Source of the DNA: Viridibacterium sediminicola
Lineage (GTDB): Bacteria > Pseudomonadota > Gammaproteobacteria > Burkholderiales > Rhodocyclaceae
Assembly: GCF_039631295.1 (NCBI RefSeq)
Contig: NZ_JBDIVE010000003.1
Location: 186,001-250,000, forward strand
Length of the DNA: 64,000 bases
Reading direction: 5' to 3'
In this document: piece by piece, positions 52,356 to 61,397 of the stretch
Numbering within the stretch: the stretch's first letter is position 1
Layout: each line of letters starts with the position of its first letter
Notes under the pieces: model-generated
The model's input: the letters and a program-made list of their open reading frames with translations, nothing else
Databases searched by the model: none
What the model was told of the DNA's origin: nothing
Position numbers and translations under genes: made by a program

Positions 52356-55300
52356 TCAATGCTCCGTGGAAATCGCAGGTTGGCCTTGCGGCTCGTCCGA
52401 TGGTTTGCGACCGAACAGCGCCATGATGGTCAAGAAGAACAAGGGCACGAAGAAGATCGCCAATACGGTGCCCGAGATCATCCCGCCGATCACCGCCATA
52501 CCCAGCGCGTGCTGTGCGCCGGCGCCGGCGCCACTGCCCAGCACCAAGGGCAGGACCCCCAGGATGAAGGCCAGCGAAGTCATCAGGATCGGTCGCAGAC
52601 GCATGCGCGCGGCTTCCATGGTGGCCGCCACCAGACTCTTGCCGTGTTCGTGGAGGTCCTTGGCGAACTCGACGATCAGGATCGCGTTTTTGCAGGCCAG
52701 ACCGATGGTGGTTAGCAGGCCCACCTGGAAATAGACGTCATTCATCTTCCAGGTCAGGATTGCTCCGATCAGCGCGCCCAGCACCCCCAGTGGCACCACC
52801 AGGATCACCGAGAACGGTACGGCCCAGCTTTCATAGAGGGCGGCCAGCGCCAGGAACACGATCAGGATGGAGATCGCGTAGAGGATGCCGGTCTGGCCGC
52901 TGGAGGCCTTTTCCTGCAGGGACAGGCCGGTCCATTCATAGCCGATGCCCGCTGGCATTTTCTCCAGCGCGGCCTCGACGATGGCCATGGCCTCGCCGCT
53001 GGAGGCTGCGCCTGGCATGGCCATGCCCAGGATTTCCATGGATGGCACGCCGTTGTAACGCTCCAGGCGCGGCGAACTGGAGGCCCAGTAGGCGGTGGAA
53101 AAGGCGCTGAACGGAACCATGGTGCCGGCGCTGTTGCGTACGAACCAGCGCTCGACGTCGGAGGGCAGCATGCGGTATTGGGCATCGCCTTGCAGCATCA
53201 CCTTCTTGACGCGGCCCTTGTCGATGAAGTCGTTGACGTAGCTGCTGCCCCAGGCGGTGGAGATGGTGTCATTGACATCCGACATGGCGACGCCCAAGGC
53301 ACCGACCTTGTCGGTATCGACGTCGAGGCGGAACTCCGGCGTGTCCTCCAGGCCGTTGGGACGTACCGCGACCAGGCGCTTGTCCTGGGCCAGCTCAGCC
53401 AGCAACTGGTTGCGCGCGCGCATCAGGGCAGCGTGACCGAGATTGGCCTCGTCCTTCAACATCAGGTCGAAACCGGTGGCATTGCCCAGTTCGGAGACGG
53501 CCGGTGGGGCGAAGGCGAATACCCGGGCATCGCGGATGTTGGCGAAGGCAGCGCCGGCCTTGGCCGCAACGTCGGTGACCGACAGGCCCGGCCCCTTGCG
53601 CTCGTCCCAAGGCTTGAGCTTGATGAAGGCGAAGCCCATGTTCTGGCCGCTGCCGGCGAAGCTGAAACCGGAGACCGCGAAGACTCCCGCGACGGCCTCC
53701 TTCTGATCTACCAGGAAATGCTGCTCGACCTGGCGGATGACCTCGTCGGTGCGCTTCTTGGTCGCCCCCGCGGGCAACTGCATGATGGCGAACAGCGTGC
53801 CCTGGTCTTCATCTGGCAGGAAGCCCACCGGCAGTTTCATGAACCCCACCACGACCAGTGCCAGCAACACGGCATAGGCGGTCATGTAGCGCCTGCCACG
53901 GCCGAGCATGTGACGCACGATGCCCTGATAACGCAGGTTGCTGCGATCGAACTGGCGGTTGAACCAGCCGAAGAAGCCCGTGGTGGCCAGGGCATGCCCC
54001 TTGGCGACCGGCTTGAGCAGTGTCGCGCACAGCGCCGGGGTCAGCACGATGGCCACCAGCACCGACAGCGTCATGGCCGAGACAATGGTGATGGAGAACT
54101 GGCGATAGATCACACCCGTGGAGCCGCTGAAGAAGGCCATCGGCACGAACACCGCCGCCAGCACCAGCGCCACGCCGACCAGCGCGCCGGTGATCTGGCC
54201 CATCGACTTGCGTGTGGCTTCCTTGGGCGAGAGGCCTTCCTCGGACATCACCCGTTCGACGTTTTCCACGACGACGATGGCATCATCGACCAACAGGCCG
54301 ATGGCCAGTACCATCGCGAACATGGTCAGGGTGTTGATGGTGAAACCGAACACGGACAGTACGCCGAAGGTCCCCAGCAGCACCACCGGTACGGCAATGG
54401 TTGGGATCAGTGTGGCGCGGAAGTTCTGCAGGAACAGGTACATCACGAGGAACACCAGCACCACGGCCTCGATCAGGGTGCGTACCACTTCCTCGATGGA
54501 AATGCGCACGAAAGGCGTGGTGTCATAGGGCTTCTGTACCTTCATGCCTGCCGGGAAGAACTTCTCCAGCTGGGCCACGCGGGCATCGACGGCCTTTACG
54601 GTGTCGAGCGCATTGGCGCCCGCGGCCAGCTTGATGGCCAGGCCCGCCGCCGGCTTGCCGTTGTAACGGCCCACCGAGTTGTAGCTTTCGCTGCCCAGTT
54701 CGATACGGGCCACGTCGCTCAGCTTGACGCGGGCGCCGCCGCTGAGTGTGCGCAGCACAATGTTATTGAACTGCTCGGCGGTACGCAGACGCGTCTGGGC
54801 CGTGATGGTGGCATTGATCTGCTGATCATCGGTCGCGGGCAAGCCGCCCAGCTGCCCGGAAGACACCTGCACGTTCTGCGCCTGGATCGCGTTCTTCACG
54901 TCCAGCGGGGTCAGGCTATAGCTGTTGAGCTTGTTGGGGTCGAGCCAGATCCGCATCGCATATTGCGAGCCGAAGAGCGTGATGTCGCCCACGCCTTCCA
55001 CGCGGCTGATGGCGTCCTGGATATTGGCAGCCACGTAGTCCGACAGGTCGGAACCGCTCATGCTGCCATCTTCCGAGGTAAAGGCCAGCACGTTGAGGAA
55101 GTTGGTGGCGGACTTGGTCACCGTGACGCCCTGCTGCTGCACTTCGGAGGGCAACAGCGGCGTGGCCAGCGATAGCTTGTTCTGCACCTGTACCTGGGCG
55201 GTATCGGGATTGGTGCCGTTCTCGAAGGTCAGGGTGATGGTGACCGAACCCGAGGATTCGCTGGTGGACGCCATGTAGCTGAGACGGTCCAGCCCCTTCA

Positions 55301-55505
55301 TCTTCTGCTCAATGATCTGGGTGACGGTGTCTTCCAGCGTCTTGGCTGAAGCGCCGGGATAGTTGGCCGTGATGGCGATGGCCGGTGGCGCGATGGCCGG
55401 ATATTGGGCGATTGGCAGGGTCAGCACCGAAACGGTGCCGGCTAGCATCACGATGATGGCGAGTACCCACGCGAAGATCGGACGGTCAATGAAGAAGCGA
55501 GCCAT
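52356..55505 (-). CDS. RND multidrug efflux transporter, HAE-1 family (AcrB/MexB/TtgB type)
   Basis: 1049 residues, 12 membrane helices with two large periplasmic loops, proton-driven drug exporter. Typical start MARFFIDRPIFAWVLAI. The proton-relay Asp pair is in LLVDDAIVVVENVERV and the Lys of helix 10 in LACKNAILIVEF; PAIAPPAIAITANYPGASAKTLED and the AFxxGxTGxIYRQFSIT segments are hallmarks of the HAE-1 class. Gene order membrane-fusion, pump, channel is standard. Substrates (drugs, dyes, solvents) cannot be predicted. Confidence 0.97.
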   Translation of the reverse strand: MARFFIDRPIFAWVLAIIVMLAGTVSVLTLPIAQYPAIAPPAIAITANYPGASAKTLEDTVTQIIEQKMKGLDRLSYMASTSESSGSVTITLTFENGTNPDTAQVQVQNKLSLATPLLPSEVQQQGVTVTKSATNFLNVLAFTSEDGSMSGSDLSDYVAANIQDAISRVEGVGDITLFGSQYAMRIWLDPNKLNSYSLTPLDVKNAIQAQNVQVSSGQLGGLPATDDQQINATITAQTRLRTAEQFNNIVLRTLSGGARVKLSDVARIELGSESYNSVGRYNGKPAAGLAIKLAAGANALDTVKAVDARVAQLEKFFPAGMKVQKPYDTTPFVRISIEEVVRTLIEAVVLVFLVMYLFLQNFRATLIPTIAVPVVLLGTFGVLSVFGFTINTLTMFAMVLAIGLLVDDAIVVVENVERVMSEEGLSPKEATRKSMGQITGALVGVALVLAAVFVPMAFFSGSTGVIYRQFSITIVSAMTLSVLVAIVLTPALCATLLKPVAKGHALATTGFFGWFNRQFDRSNLRYQGIVRHMLGRGRRYMTAYAVLLALVVVGFMKLPVGFLPDEDQGTLFAIMQLPAGATKKRTDEVIRQVEQHFLVDQKEAVAGVFAVSGFSFAGSGQNMGFAFIKLKPWDERKGPGLSVTDVAAKAGAAFANIRDARVFAFAPPAVSELGNATGFDLMLKDEANLGHAALMRARNQLLAELAQDKRLVAVRPNGLEDTPEFRLDVDTDKVGALGVAMSDVNDTISTAWGSSYVNDFIDKGRVKKVMLQGDAQYRMLPSDVERWFVRNSAGTMVPFSAFSTAYWASSSPRLERYNGVPSMEILGMAMPGAASSGEAMAIVEAALEKMPAGIGYEWTGLSLQEKASSGQTGILYAISILIVFLALAALYESWAVPFSVILVVPLGVLGALIGAILTWKMNDVYFQVGLLTTIGLACKNAILIVEFAKDLHEHGKSLVAATMEAARMRLRPILMTSLAFILGVLPLVLGSGAGAGAQHALGMAVIGGMISGTVLAIFFVPLFFLTIMALFGRKPSDEPQGQPAISTEH

Positions 55506-55521
55506 GGTTCTTACCCGCCTT

Positions 55522-56715
55522 TCAGTGTGTACCGGCGCGGGCGCCGGTCACAGCGGTGGTCGTGCCCGATGCAGCGGCTTTGGGCGTCCACTGCACGACC
55601 TTCACCTTGGCCCCGGCGCTGGCGAGTTGCTGGCCTTCGACCACCAACTGCTCACCTTCCTTCAGTCCGCTGCTGACCAGCCACTGGTCGCCGATAGCGC
55701 GGTCAGTCACCAGCGAACGCTGTTCCACTACCCCGTCGGCATTGACCACGAAGGCCACCGGCTTGCCCGCGCCATCCCGACTGACAGCTTGTTGCGGCAC
55801 CAGCAAACCCTGCTGGCGCACCCCTTCCTGCAACACGGCACGTACATACATTCCGGGTAACAGGTCTGTCTTGGTGTTGGGGAAGACGGCGCGTAGCGTG
55901 ATGGCGCCGGTATCCTGGTTCACCGTCACATCGGAAAATTGCAGCGTTCCCTCCTGAGCATAGGTACGGCCGTTCTCCAGGATCAGCTTGACCTTGGCGC
56001 CGTTGCCGGATTTCTGCAGCTCGCCGTTGGCCAGCGCTTCCTTCAGGTTCAGCCAGGTGGTGCTGGATTGAGTGACATCGACGTAGATGGGGTCGAGTTG
56101 TTGAATCGTGGTCAAGGCAGTGGCTTGGCTGGCCGTCACCAGCGCACCGGGCGTGACGGTGGATTTGCCGATGCGCCCCGAGATCGGCGCATCGACTTGG
56201 GCGTAATCCAGGTTGATGCGGCTGGTTTCCATGTTGGCGCGGGCGGAGCTCACATCGGCCTCGGCCTCGCCCAGCGCTGCCACGGCGTCATCGTAGTCCT
56301 GCTGGCTGACCGCCTTGATGGCGACCAGCTCCTTGTAGCGGCCGGCCTTCAGACGAGCCGTTTTCACGCTCGCCTCAGCCTTGGTCAGCGCCGCAACGCT
56401 ATTGTCATAGGCAGCCTTGTAGGTCGCTGGATTGATCTGGTAGAGCACCTGGCCTGCCTTGACATCACTTCCCTCGCGGAAGTTGCGGACTTGGACGATA
56501 CCGCCGACCTGAGGCCGCACGTCGGCGATTTGATACGGCGAGGTACGGCCAGGTAACTCGGTTTGCAGAAGCACAGGCTGCGTGCGCACCGTCATCACGC
56601 CGAGCACGGGTGTTCCCGCCGCAGGGGGCGGGCCGCCCGGCGGCTTTCCGCATGCACTGAGTACGCTGATGATCGCCAACACGGCGGCAGGCCTGAGGAT
56701 GGTGGATGTGCGCAT
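55522..56715 (-). CDS. RND efflux periplasmic adaptor (membrane fusion protein, AcrA/MexA/TtgA type)
   Basis: 397 residues, lipoprotein signal with LSACGKPP. It has the lipoyl halves, alpha-helical hairpin (about 100-170) and beta-barrel of the family, with segments LPGRTSPYQIADVRPQVGGIV, INPATYKAAYDNSVAALTKAEAS, YAQVDAPISGRIGKS and LLPGMYVRAVLQEG. It bridges the RND pump and outer-membrane channel. It is the first gene of the operon and is read from a promoter at 56770-56798 that overlaps an inverted repeat. Confidence 0.95.
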   Translation of the reverse strand: MRTSTILRPAAVLAIISVLSACGKPPGGPPPAAGTPVLGVMTVRTQPVLLQTELPGRTSPYQIADVRPQVGGIVQVRNFREGSDVKAGQVLYQINPATYKAAYDNSVAALTKAEASVKTARLKAGRYKELVAIKAVSQQDYDDAVAALGEAEADVSSARANMETSRINLDYAQVDAPISGRIGKSTVTPGALVTASQATALTTIQQLDPIYVDVTQSSTTWLNLKEALANGELQKSGNGAKVKLILENGRTYAQEGTLQFSDVTVNQDTGAITLRAVFPNTKTDLLPGMYVRAVLQEGVRQQGLLVPQQAVSRDGAGKPVAFVVNADGVVEQRSLVTDRAIGDQWLVSSGLKEGEQLVVEGQQLASAGAKVKVVQWTPKAAASGTTTAVTGARAGTH

Positions 56716-56750
56716 AAAGGGCTCTCTGAAAAGGCAAACTGGTTTATAAC

Positions 56751-56771
56751 AATACCGAACTGTACGGTATT
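56751..56771. promoter_or_regulatory. TetR-type operator, inverted repeat
   Basis: AATACCG (56751-56757) and CGGTATT (56765-56771) are perfect arms about a 7-base spacer. It overlaps the minus-strand -10 box. A related half-site AATACTGAAC recurs at 56801-56810, over the divergent TetR promoter, giving two related half-sites about 50 bp apart. Confidence 0.7.
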
Positions 56772-56798
56772 ATTAATTGACAGTTTCCGACAAGTCAA
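56770..56798 (-). promoter_or_regulatory. Sigma70 promoter of the RND operon
   Basis: On the minus strand TTGACT (56798-56793) and TAATAA (56775-56770) are 17 bases apart. The start of transcription falls within the AATACCG-N7-CGGTATT repeat, so repressor binding there would block it. Confidence 0.75.
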
Positions 56799-56806
56799 GC
56801 AATACT
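56777..56806 (+). promoter_or_regulatory. Divergent promoter of the second TetR gene
   Basis: Consensus TTGACA (56777-56782) with AATACT (56801-56806) 18 bases on. It interleaves with the RND-operon promoter, so the two cannot be occupied independently. The -10 box is inside the second operator half-site, suggesting autorepression. Confidence 0.55.
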
Positions 56807-56860
56807 GAACCCACATGTACGAAAAAGAGATGTGACCTAGACAACAACGGGGACTTGTCA

Positions 56861-57466
56861 ATGAGAGTAAAGACTGCGGCTAAACGCGAAGCCATCCTGG
56901 CGGCCGCGGCCGAAGTGTTCAAGGAGTCGGGATTCGAAAGGGCGTCGATGGCCGAGATTTCGGCGCGCATCGGTGGTTCCAAGGGCACGCTGTACGCGTA
57001 TTTCAAATCGAAGGAAGAGCTCTTCGTGGGCGTAATGCATCAGGAAGCGAAGAAACAGTTCGATCCGATCCTCGATGCGCTGGATAACGACACAGCCGAG
57101 CTTGAGAAAACCTTATGCGTATTGGGAGAAAAGATTGTTAGCTTTCTGTGCCAAGAGAGCTCCATTCAGACCCGCCGGATGATCGTCGCCGAATCCGGCC
57201 GCAGCGATATCGGCCGTCGCTTCCACGAGGAAGGCCCGAAGATCGGCATGCAGCGCGTCGCCGCCTTCATGAAGAAGCAGATGGACGCCGGACGGCTGCG
57301 CCAAGGCGATCCGCTACGGGCGACTCTGCAACTGTTCGCCTTGCTCGATTGCGAAACGGTGACGCCGATGCTGCTAGGGCTGGAGACCTCGATCTCGCGT
57401 CCCCGCATCAAGCGTCTGGTAAGCCGCGCCGTGGAAACGTTTTTAGCGGCCTACGCCGCGCGTTGA
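56861..57466 (+). CDS. TetR-family regulator divergent from the RND operon
   Basis: 201 residues with N-terminal helix-turn-helix AILAAAAEVFKESGFERASMAEISARIGGSKGTLYAYFKSKEELF and a ligand-binding domain of the AcrR-like C-terminal type (TetR_C_33-like). GGGGAC lies before ATG 56861. It is not closely similar to the operon-terminal TetR (50250-50864), so the pump has two distinct TetR proteins. It is the more likely binder of the operators at 56751-56810. Confidence 0.9.
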   Translation: MRVKTAAKREAILAAAAEVFKESGFERASMAEISARIGGSKGTLYAYFKSKEELFVGVMHQEAKKQFDPILDALDNDTAELEKTLCVLGEKIVSFLCQESSIQTRRMIVAESGRSDIGRRFHEEGPKIGMQRVAAFMKKQMDAGRLRQGDPLRATLQLFALLDCETVTPMLLGLETSISRPRIKRLVSRAVETFLAAYAAR

Positions 57467-57585
57467 GGTCTTCTGCTTTGTCTAACACGCAAACTTCAAT
57501 TTGCAAGCGTATCTGCCAGCTCCCCGGTTCGAGGCTGGCAGGTGGCGCTTGTTCGTTTCCGGGGGCGCCGCAACTTGGCAAGCTG

Positions 57586-57604
57586 CCGGCTTGTAGCAAG
57601 CCGG
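57586..57604. repeat. Perfect 8-bp hairpin between convergent genes
   Basis: CCGGCTTG and CAAGCCGG pair perfectly around a TAG loop. It lies between the TetR gene (plus) and the GNAT gene (minus), and may act as a bidirectional transcription stop, though no T-run follows. Confidence 0.45.
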
Positions 57605-57631
57605 GCGATCAGCTTCCATGCGGGCGACTGC

Positions 57632-58093
57632 CTACAAGGTCTTTTCCATGAAAATCTCGGCTACCTCGTTGGCATTGTATTTTTCGATCTCGTAAAAGCC
57701 TTTTTTCCTGAAGATGGATAAGGCGGCGTGGGCGCTTTTCATCGTGTCCAGACGCAGTGTGCGCAGTTGCCTGGCACGGGCCGCTGCTATCGCGTGATCC
57801 ATCAGCTGCGCACCGATGCCCTGTCCTTGCAGATCGGGCAAGACGAAATAGCGCTTGATCTCGCCGATGCCCGCGGCGCGATCAATGATTTTCAGGGCAA
57901 TCGTTGCGATCAGGGTGTCGCCCGACATCAGCACCCAGAAGTCTCCGCCGTCGCGCTGGTAGATTTCTGCAATGTTCCGGATGTCTGCTTGGCGGCCCGC
58001 CGGGTCAAATGCCTGACCACGACTTTCAAACACGATCTGCAACAAGGCTTCAAGCCGGTGTTGCTGCGCGGGGTTGAAAGATACGGGTTCCAT
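57632..58093 (-). CDS. GNAT-family acetyltransferase
   Basis: 153 residues. Motif A for acetyl-CoA is KRYFVLPDLQGQGIGAQLMDHAI; RTLRLDTMKSAHAALSIFRKKGFYEIEKY is motif B. The substrate is unknown. The ATG at 58093 starts the conserved part; the longer frame upstream is unsupported. The ABM-like gene is 64 bases upstream on the same strand. Confidence 0.88.
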   Translation of the reverse strand: MEPVSFNPAQQHRLEALLQIVFESRGQAFDPAGRQADIRNIAEIYQRDGGDFWVLMSGDTLIATIALKIIDRAAGIGEIKRYFVLPDLQGQGIGAQLMDHAIAAARARQLRTLRLDTMKSAHAALSIFRKKGFYEIEKYNANEVAEIFMEKTL

Positions 58094-58157
58094 GTTTTCG
58101 ATTGTCAGGCAAGGCAGGGCTTGAGCGCCTGCACTGGACAGGCGGGCGGCTTCGTCT

Positions 58158-58505
58158 TCACGCAGGTGGTGTGCCGTCTTGGCGGGCCTCGGGCAAGGTG
58201 AGCGCACTGAGTTGCGCATCGCCATAAGTTTTGATGACCTCGGCAATGATGACCTGGTATCCCGCGAGCCAGTTAGCGTGTTTCGCTTTGGCTTGCTGAT
58301 GCTGGGGGTGGCAGATCAGTTGCTGCAGCGCTTCGAGCGACTGCCAGTAATACACATTCGAAATCAGCCCCGTACTGCTGTTCTCCCAGCTTTCCTCGCC
58401 GATGTAGCCGGGGATTCCCTTAGCCGCCTCGGCAATTGCTTGATCGAGCCGGTGGAACTCGTCGTCGTATTGCTTCTTGGAAAATATGAAGGTCGATGAG
58501 TACAT
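58158..58505 (-). CDS. Antibiotic-biosynthesis-monooxygenase (ABM) superfamily protein
   Basis: 115 residues, dimeric alpha-beta barrel of the ABM type: FIFSKKQYDDEFHRLDQAIAEAAKGIPGYIGEESWENSSTG and VYYWQSLEALQQLICHPQHQQAKAKHANWLAGYQVIIAEVIKTYG, with the SLEALQ and HPQH pattern of YqjZ-like members. Cofactor-free oxygenase or stress-protein roles are known in this superfamily; the substrate is unknown. Confidence 0.8.
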   Translation of the reverse strand: MYSSTFIFSKKQYDDEFHRLDQAIAEAAKGIPGYIGEESWENSSTGLISNVYYWQSLEALQQLICHPQHQQAKAKHANWLAGYQVIIAEVIKTYGDAQLSALTLPEARQDGTPPA

Positions 58506-58591
58506 TGTTGTTTCAATTAAGTCGATTCAGTCAGGAGCCCTAGTGATTGAATGATTACCCGTCATCCAGGAAGCATGCGCTTCAGGGTTGC

Positions 58592-59833
58592 TCAGGCGCC
58601 GAAGCGTGCAGGGGCGAAGGGTTCTGCTTTGATGAAGGGGGTTTGGCTGTCGAACAGATCGGCGAGCAGGCGGCCACTGGCTGGCCCCAGGGTGAAGCCC
58701 TGGTGTGCATGACCGAAGTTGAACCACAGACCTGGGTGGCGGGCGGCGGCGCCGATTACCGGTTTCATGTCGGTGGTGCAGGGGCGGGCGCCGATCCAGG
58801 GCGTGGCTTCGAGCGGGGCGCCGAGGGCCAGGGCGCGGGCGGCGACCTTCTCGGCCATCGCCAGCTGTACCGGCGAAGGTGGCGCATCGCGCAGGGCTAG
58901 TTCGGCACCGGTGGTGATGCGCAAGCCGGCGCTCATCGGCGCCAGCATCACGCCGTCGTCGGCGCACAGCACGGCCATTTCGAGCTGGCGCTCAACCTGG
59001 TAGTGGCGGTGGTAGCCGCGTTTGACGAACAAGGGCAGGTGGTAGCCGAGCGGGCGGATCAGGTCATCGGCCCAGGGGCCCAGCGCGACGACGACATCGG
59101 AAGCCTGCTGCGGACCCTCGGCGGTGATTACCTGCCAGCCATGGCTGGTCTGGCGCAGGGTGCTGGCGTCGCCGCTGACCAGGCGTCCGCCGCGGCGCTG
59201 GTATAGCGCGGCATAGCGGGCGACCAGTTCGCCGGGGTCGTTGACGGCCCAGGGATCCACCCAGTGCACCCCGCCGGCAAAGCGCTGCTGCAGCGCCGGT
59301 TCGGCAGCGCTCAGCGCATCGCTGTCGAGCGCCTCAAAGCGCACGCCGTAAGTGTCGTGGTAGTGGCGGGCCTTGGCGACGCCCTTGGCGTAGCTCTGCG
59401 CGTGGCGGAAGGCGAGGCGGAAGCCGCTTTCCTTGACCAGATCCTGCGCGCCGGCACTGACTATCCACTCGGCATGCTCGCTGGTGGCGTGGGCGATCAA
59501 GGTGGACCAGTCGCGTGAAATGCGGGCGTGGCGCTTGGGCGAGGAGTGGTACCAGTAGGCGGCCAGACGCGGCAGCAGGCTGGGCAGCGCACGCCAGTGG
59601 TAGCTGACGGCGGCGTTGAGGCCGAAGGCATGCTGCAGCAGATCGGCCGGCTCGCGCGGCAGCGGATAGGGTTCGACGGCTTCGCGCTGGATCAGGCCGG
59701 CATTGCCGTAGGAGGTTTCACGGCCGGGCGCCTTGCGGTCGAGCAGTAACACATCGTGGCCACGCGCCTGCAGGTGTAGTGCGGTGCTGACGCCGACCAT
59801 GCCGGCGCCCAGGACAATCACGCTCCTCGTCAT
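58592..59833 (-). CDS. FAD-dependent D-amino-acid dehydrogenase (DadA-like)
   Basis: 413 residues, DAO-family flavoprotein. The FAD-binding GAGMVGVSTALHLQARGHDVLLLDR opens the protein, and SYGNAGLIQREAVEPYPLP follows, as in DadA. The C-terminal half has GARPCTTDMKPVIGAA and FGHAHQGFTLGPASGRLLADL. It oxidises D-amino acids to imines and so to keto acids and ammonia. RidA is directly upstream (15 bases), which would remove the imine product. Confidence 0.9.
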   Translation of the reverse strand: MTRSVIVLGAGMVGVSTALHLQARGHDVLLLDRKAPGRETSYGNAGLIQREAVEPYPLPREPADLLQHAFGLNAAVSYHWRALPSLLPRLAAYWYHSSPKRHARISRDWSTLIAHATSEHAEWIVSAGAQDLVKESGFRLAFRHAQSYAKGVAKARHYHDTYGVRFEALDSDALSAAEPALQQRFAGGVHWVDPWAVNDPGELVARYAALYQRRGGRLVSGDASTLRQTSHGWQVITAEGPQQASDVVVALGPWADDLIRPLGYHLPLFVKRGYHRHYQVERQLEMAVLCADDGVMLAPMSAGLRITTGAELALRDAPPSPVQLAMAEKVAARALALGAPLEATPWIGARPCTTDMKPVIGAAARHPGLWFNFGHAHQGFTLGPASGRLLADLFDSQTPFIKAEPFAPARFGA

Positions 59834-59848
59834 GATCTGCGTTCTCCC

Positions 59849-60193
59849 TCAGCCGCGTGCGCCGGCGATAACGGTGATTTCGATGCGCGCCTGCGGTACG
59901 ACCAGGCTGGCGACCAGCGTGGTGCGCACGGGCAGCGGGGCCTTGAAGCGGCGGGCGTAGGCGATATTGAAGGCGGCGAAGTCGCTCGGCTCGACCAGAT
60001 AAACCGTGCAGGAGACGACATCGTCGAGATCCAGCCCCTCGCCGGCGAGGGTGTTGGCGATGCGGTCGAGGACCAGATCGGTCTGCGCGCTGATGCCTTC
60101 GGGCACGCCACCGGAGGCGTCCAGCGGCACTTCGCCGGAGAGGAAGACGAGGCCGGCGGCGCGGCGTACGCGGGAGAAGGGAAGCTCTGCCAT
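59849..60193 (-). CDS. RidA/YjgF-family imine deaminase
   Basis: 114 residues, trimeric RidA fold. Characteristic segments are LVFLSGEVPLDASGGVPEG, QTDLVLDRIANTLAGEGLDLDDVVSCTVYL and APLPVRTTLVASL with the conserved Arg. It hydrolyses reactive imines/enamines formed by amino-acid oxidases. It lies just before the DadA-like gene, consistent with that role. AAGGA is found ahead of ATG 60193. Confidence 0.92.
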   Translation of the reverse strand: MAELPFSRVRRAAGLVFLSGEVPLDASGGVPEGISAQTDLVLDRIANTLAGEGLDLDDVVSCTVYLVEPSDFAAFNIAYARRFKAPLPVRTTLVASLVVPQARIEITVIAGARG

Positions 60194-60331
60194 GAACACA
60201 ATCCTTGCTTGAAAAAACTTGGGTGCGTGCGCCAGAAGCGTCTGCACACGCGGTCAATCAGCTCATTCTGCGCCTGTGAAGCTTTGTAGAACAATAACGA
60301 TTCTGCAGTTCTTCTTTGCCGATCTGGCAAA

Positions 60332-61285
60332 TCAAGGGTTTTCCTCGCGATGCAGGGCTTCCAGGGGCTCGCCGATGGTGGCCTGCTGCAGGTAGCGCAG
60401 AAAGGTCTGGCATACCGTTGGCAGCATCCGCCCGGCGAGGGTCTGGACCTCCATGAAGCGCTCGTTCATCTCGCGGTCACGCAGCGGGATGGCACGTAGC
60501 GTACCCGCTTCGATGCGGCCGCGCACGGCCAGCTCACCGCACAGCGTGATCCCGCCGCCGGCGCTGGCAAAGCCGATCAGCGCATTGAGGTCATTGCTCG
60601 ACAGCACGGCCTTGTACTGCAGGTTCTGGCGGCTGCAGCAGATGTCCAGTAACTGGCGCAGCGTGGTGTCGGCGCTCTCCTCGGCCAGTGCCAGCGGGTG
60701 GGCGACGATCTCCGCCACCGACAGCTGGCGGCGCTGGGCCAGCGGGTGATCGGGCTTGGTGATGGCCAGGACCGAAGCCGGGTGGCGGAATTGCACACGC
60801 ACGCCAGGGTCCGGACTCAGGCCCAGGGTGACGCCGATGTCGCCATCGCCCTCGCGGATTCGCTTGGGCACTTCGCTGGGTTTGCAGACACTGAGCTGGA
60901 ATTCGATGCCGGTGTAGCGCTGGCGGAAAAAAGCGATCAGCGCGGGCAGAAAGTCGGCGGCAAAGCCGGCGGTGCTGACCAGGTGGATGCGGCCCTGGCG
61001 GAGGCCGCGCAGGGCCTGCATCTCGGCGATCACGCGGTCGGCGTCCTGCTGCTGGCGTCGCGCATGGGCGGCCAGCAGTTCGCCGGCGGCATTGACCACC
61101 ATGCCGCGTGCGCGGCGCTCGAAGAGCAGGGTGTCGAGCGTTTTTTCCAGCCGTGCGATCTGCCGGCTGATCGCCGAGGGCGCGACGCCCAATTGCTCGG
61201 CGGCGGCGGTAATCGAGCCACCGCGCACCACTTCGAGAAAGTAGCGCAGCGAGACTTCCTGCAGTTCCTGGGTTCTTTTGATCAT
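60332..61285 (-). CDS. LysR-family regulator, divergent from amidase
   Basis: 317 residues. The helix-turn-helix is FLEVVRGGSITAAAEQLGVAPSAISRQIARLEKTLDTLLFERRARG, and the effector domain starts about 90. Divergent to amidase (150-base gap) and upstream of ridA/dadA on the same strand, it probably controls both sets. The ATG at 61285 is used (MIKRTQELQEV); the longer frame to 61378 is not supported. Confidence 0.93.
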   Translation of the reverse strand: MIKRTQELQEVSLRYFLEVVRGGSITAAAEQLGVAPSAISRQIARLEKTLDTLLFERRARGMVVNAAGELLAAHARRQQQDADRVIAEMQALRGLRQGRIHLVSTAGFAADFLPALIAFFRQRYTGIEFQLSVCKPSEVPKRIREGDGDIGVTLGLSPDPGVRVQFRHPASVLAITKPDHPLAQRRQLSVAEIVAHPLALAEESADTTLRQLLDICCSRQNLQYKAVLSSNDLNALIGFASAGGGITLCGELAVRGRIEAGTLRAIPLRDREMNERFMEVQTLAGRMLPTVCQTFLRYLQQATIGEPLEALHREENP

Positions 61286-61342
61286 GGGGGTGTCGATGGG
61301 CTGGCTGAGGGCGGACTGTGCGGCTTGAGCTTTCGCAAAACG

Positions 61343-61379
61343 GCAATGAAATATTGCAGATTGCTGTGTTGTTGGCAAT
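61343..61379. promoter_or_regulatory. ATTGC/GCAAT half-sites, probable LysR binding region
   Basis: Four copies of ATTGC or GCAAT: GCAAT (61343-61347), ATTGC (61353-61357), ATTGC (61360-61364), GCAAT (61375-61379). The last two form ATTGC-N10-GCAAT, a LysR-type box. Confidence 0.5.
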
Positions 61380-61397
61380 TTTTTCGTGCCCTAAGAT
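61369..61397 (+). promoter_or_regulatory. Candidate promoter of the amidase gene
   Basis: TTGTTG (61369-61374) and TAAGAT (61392-61397) with 17 bases between, overlapping the last LysR half-site and 39 bases before the amidase start. Confidence 0.4.

Noticed and set aside
53178..55175. 665-residue open frame on the plus strand inside the RND pump gene
   Set aside because: Fully antisense to the conserved pump gene, with no motif; a codon-bias artefact.
50250..57466. RND cluster as a horizontally acquired island
   Set aside because: No integrase, IS element or direct repeats frame it. The tRNA-Phe gene is close, but no duplicated tRNA end is seen on the far side, so there is no positive evidence of integration.
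57467..57631. Possible small RNA or small gene between the TetR and GNAT genes
   Set aside because: Apart from an 8-bp hairpin there is no promoter or frame with a ribosome site; it is more simply a convergent-gene end region.
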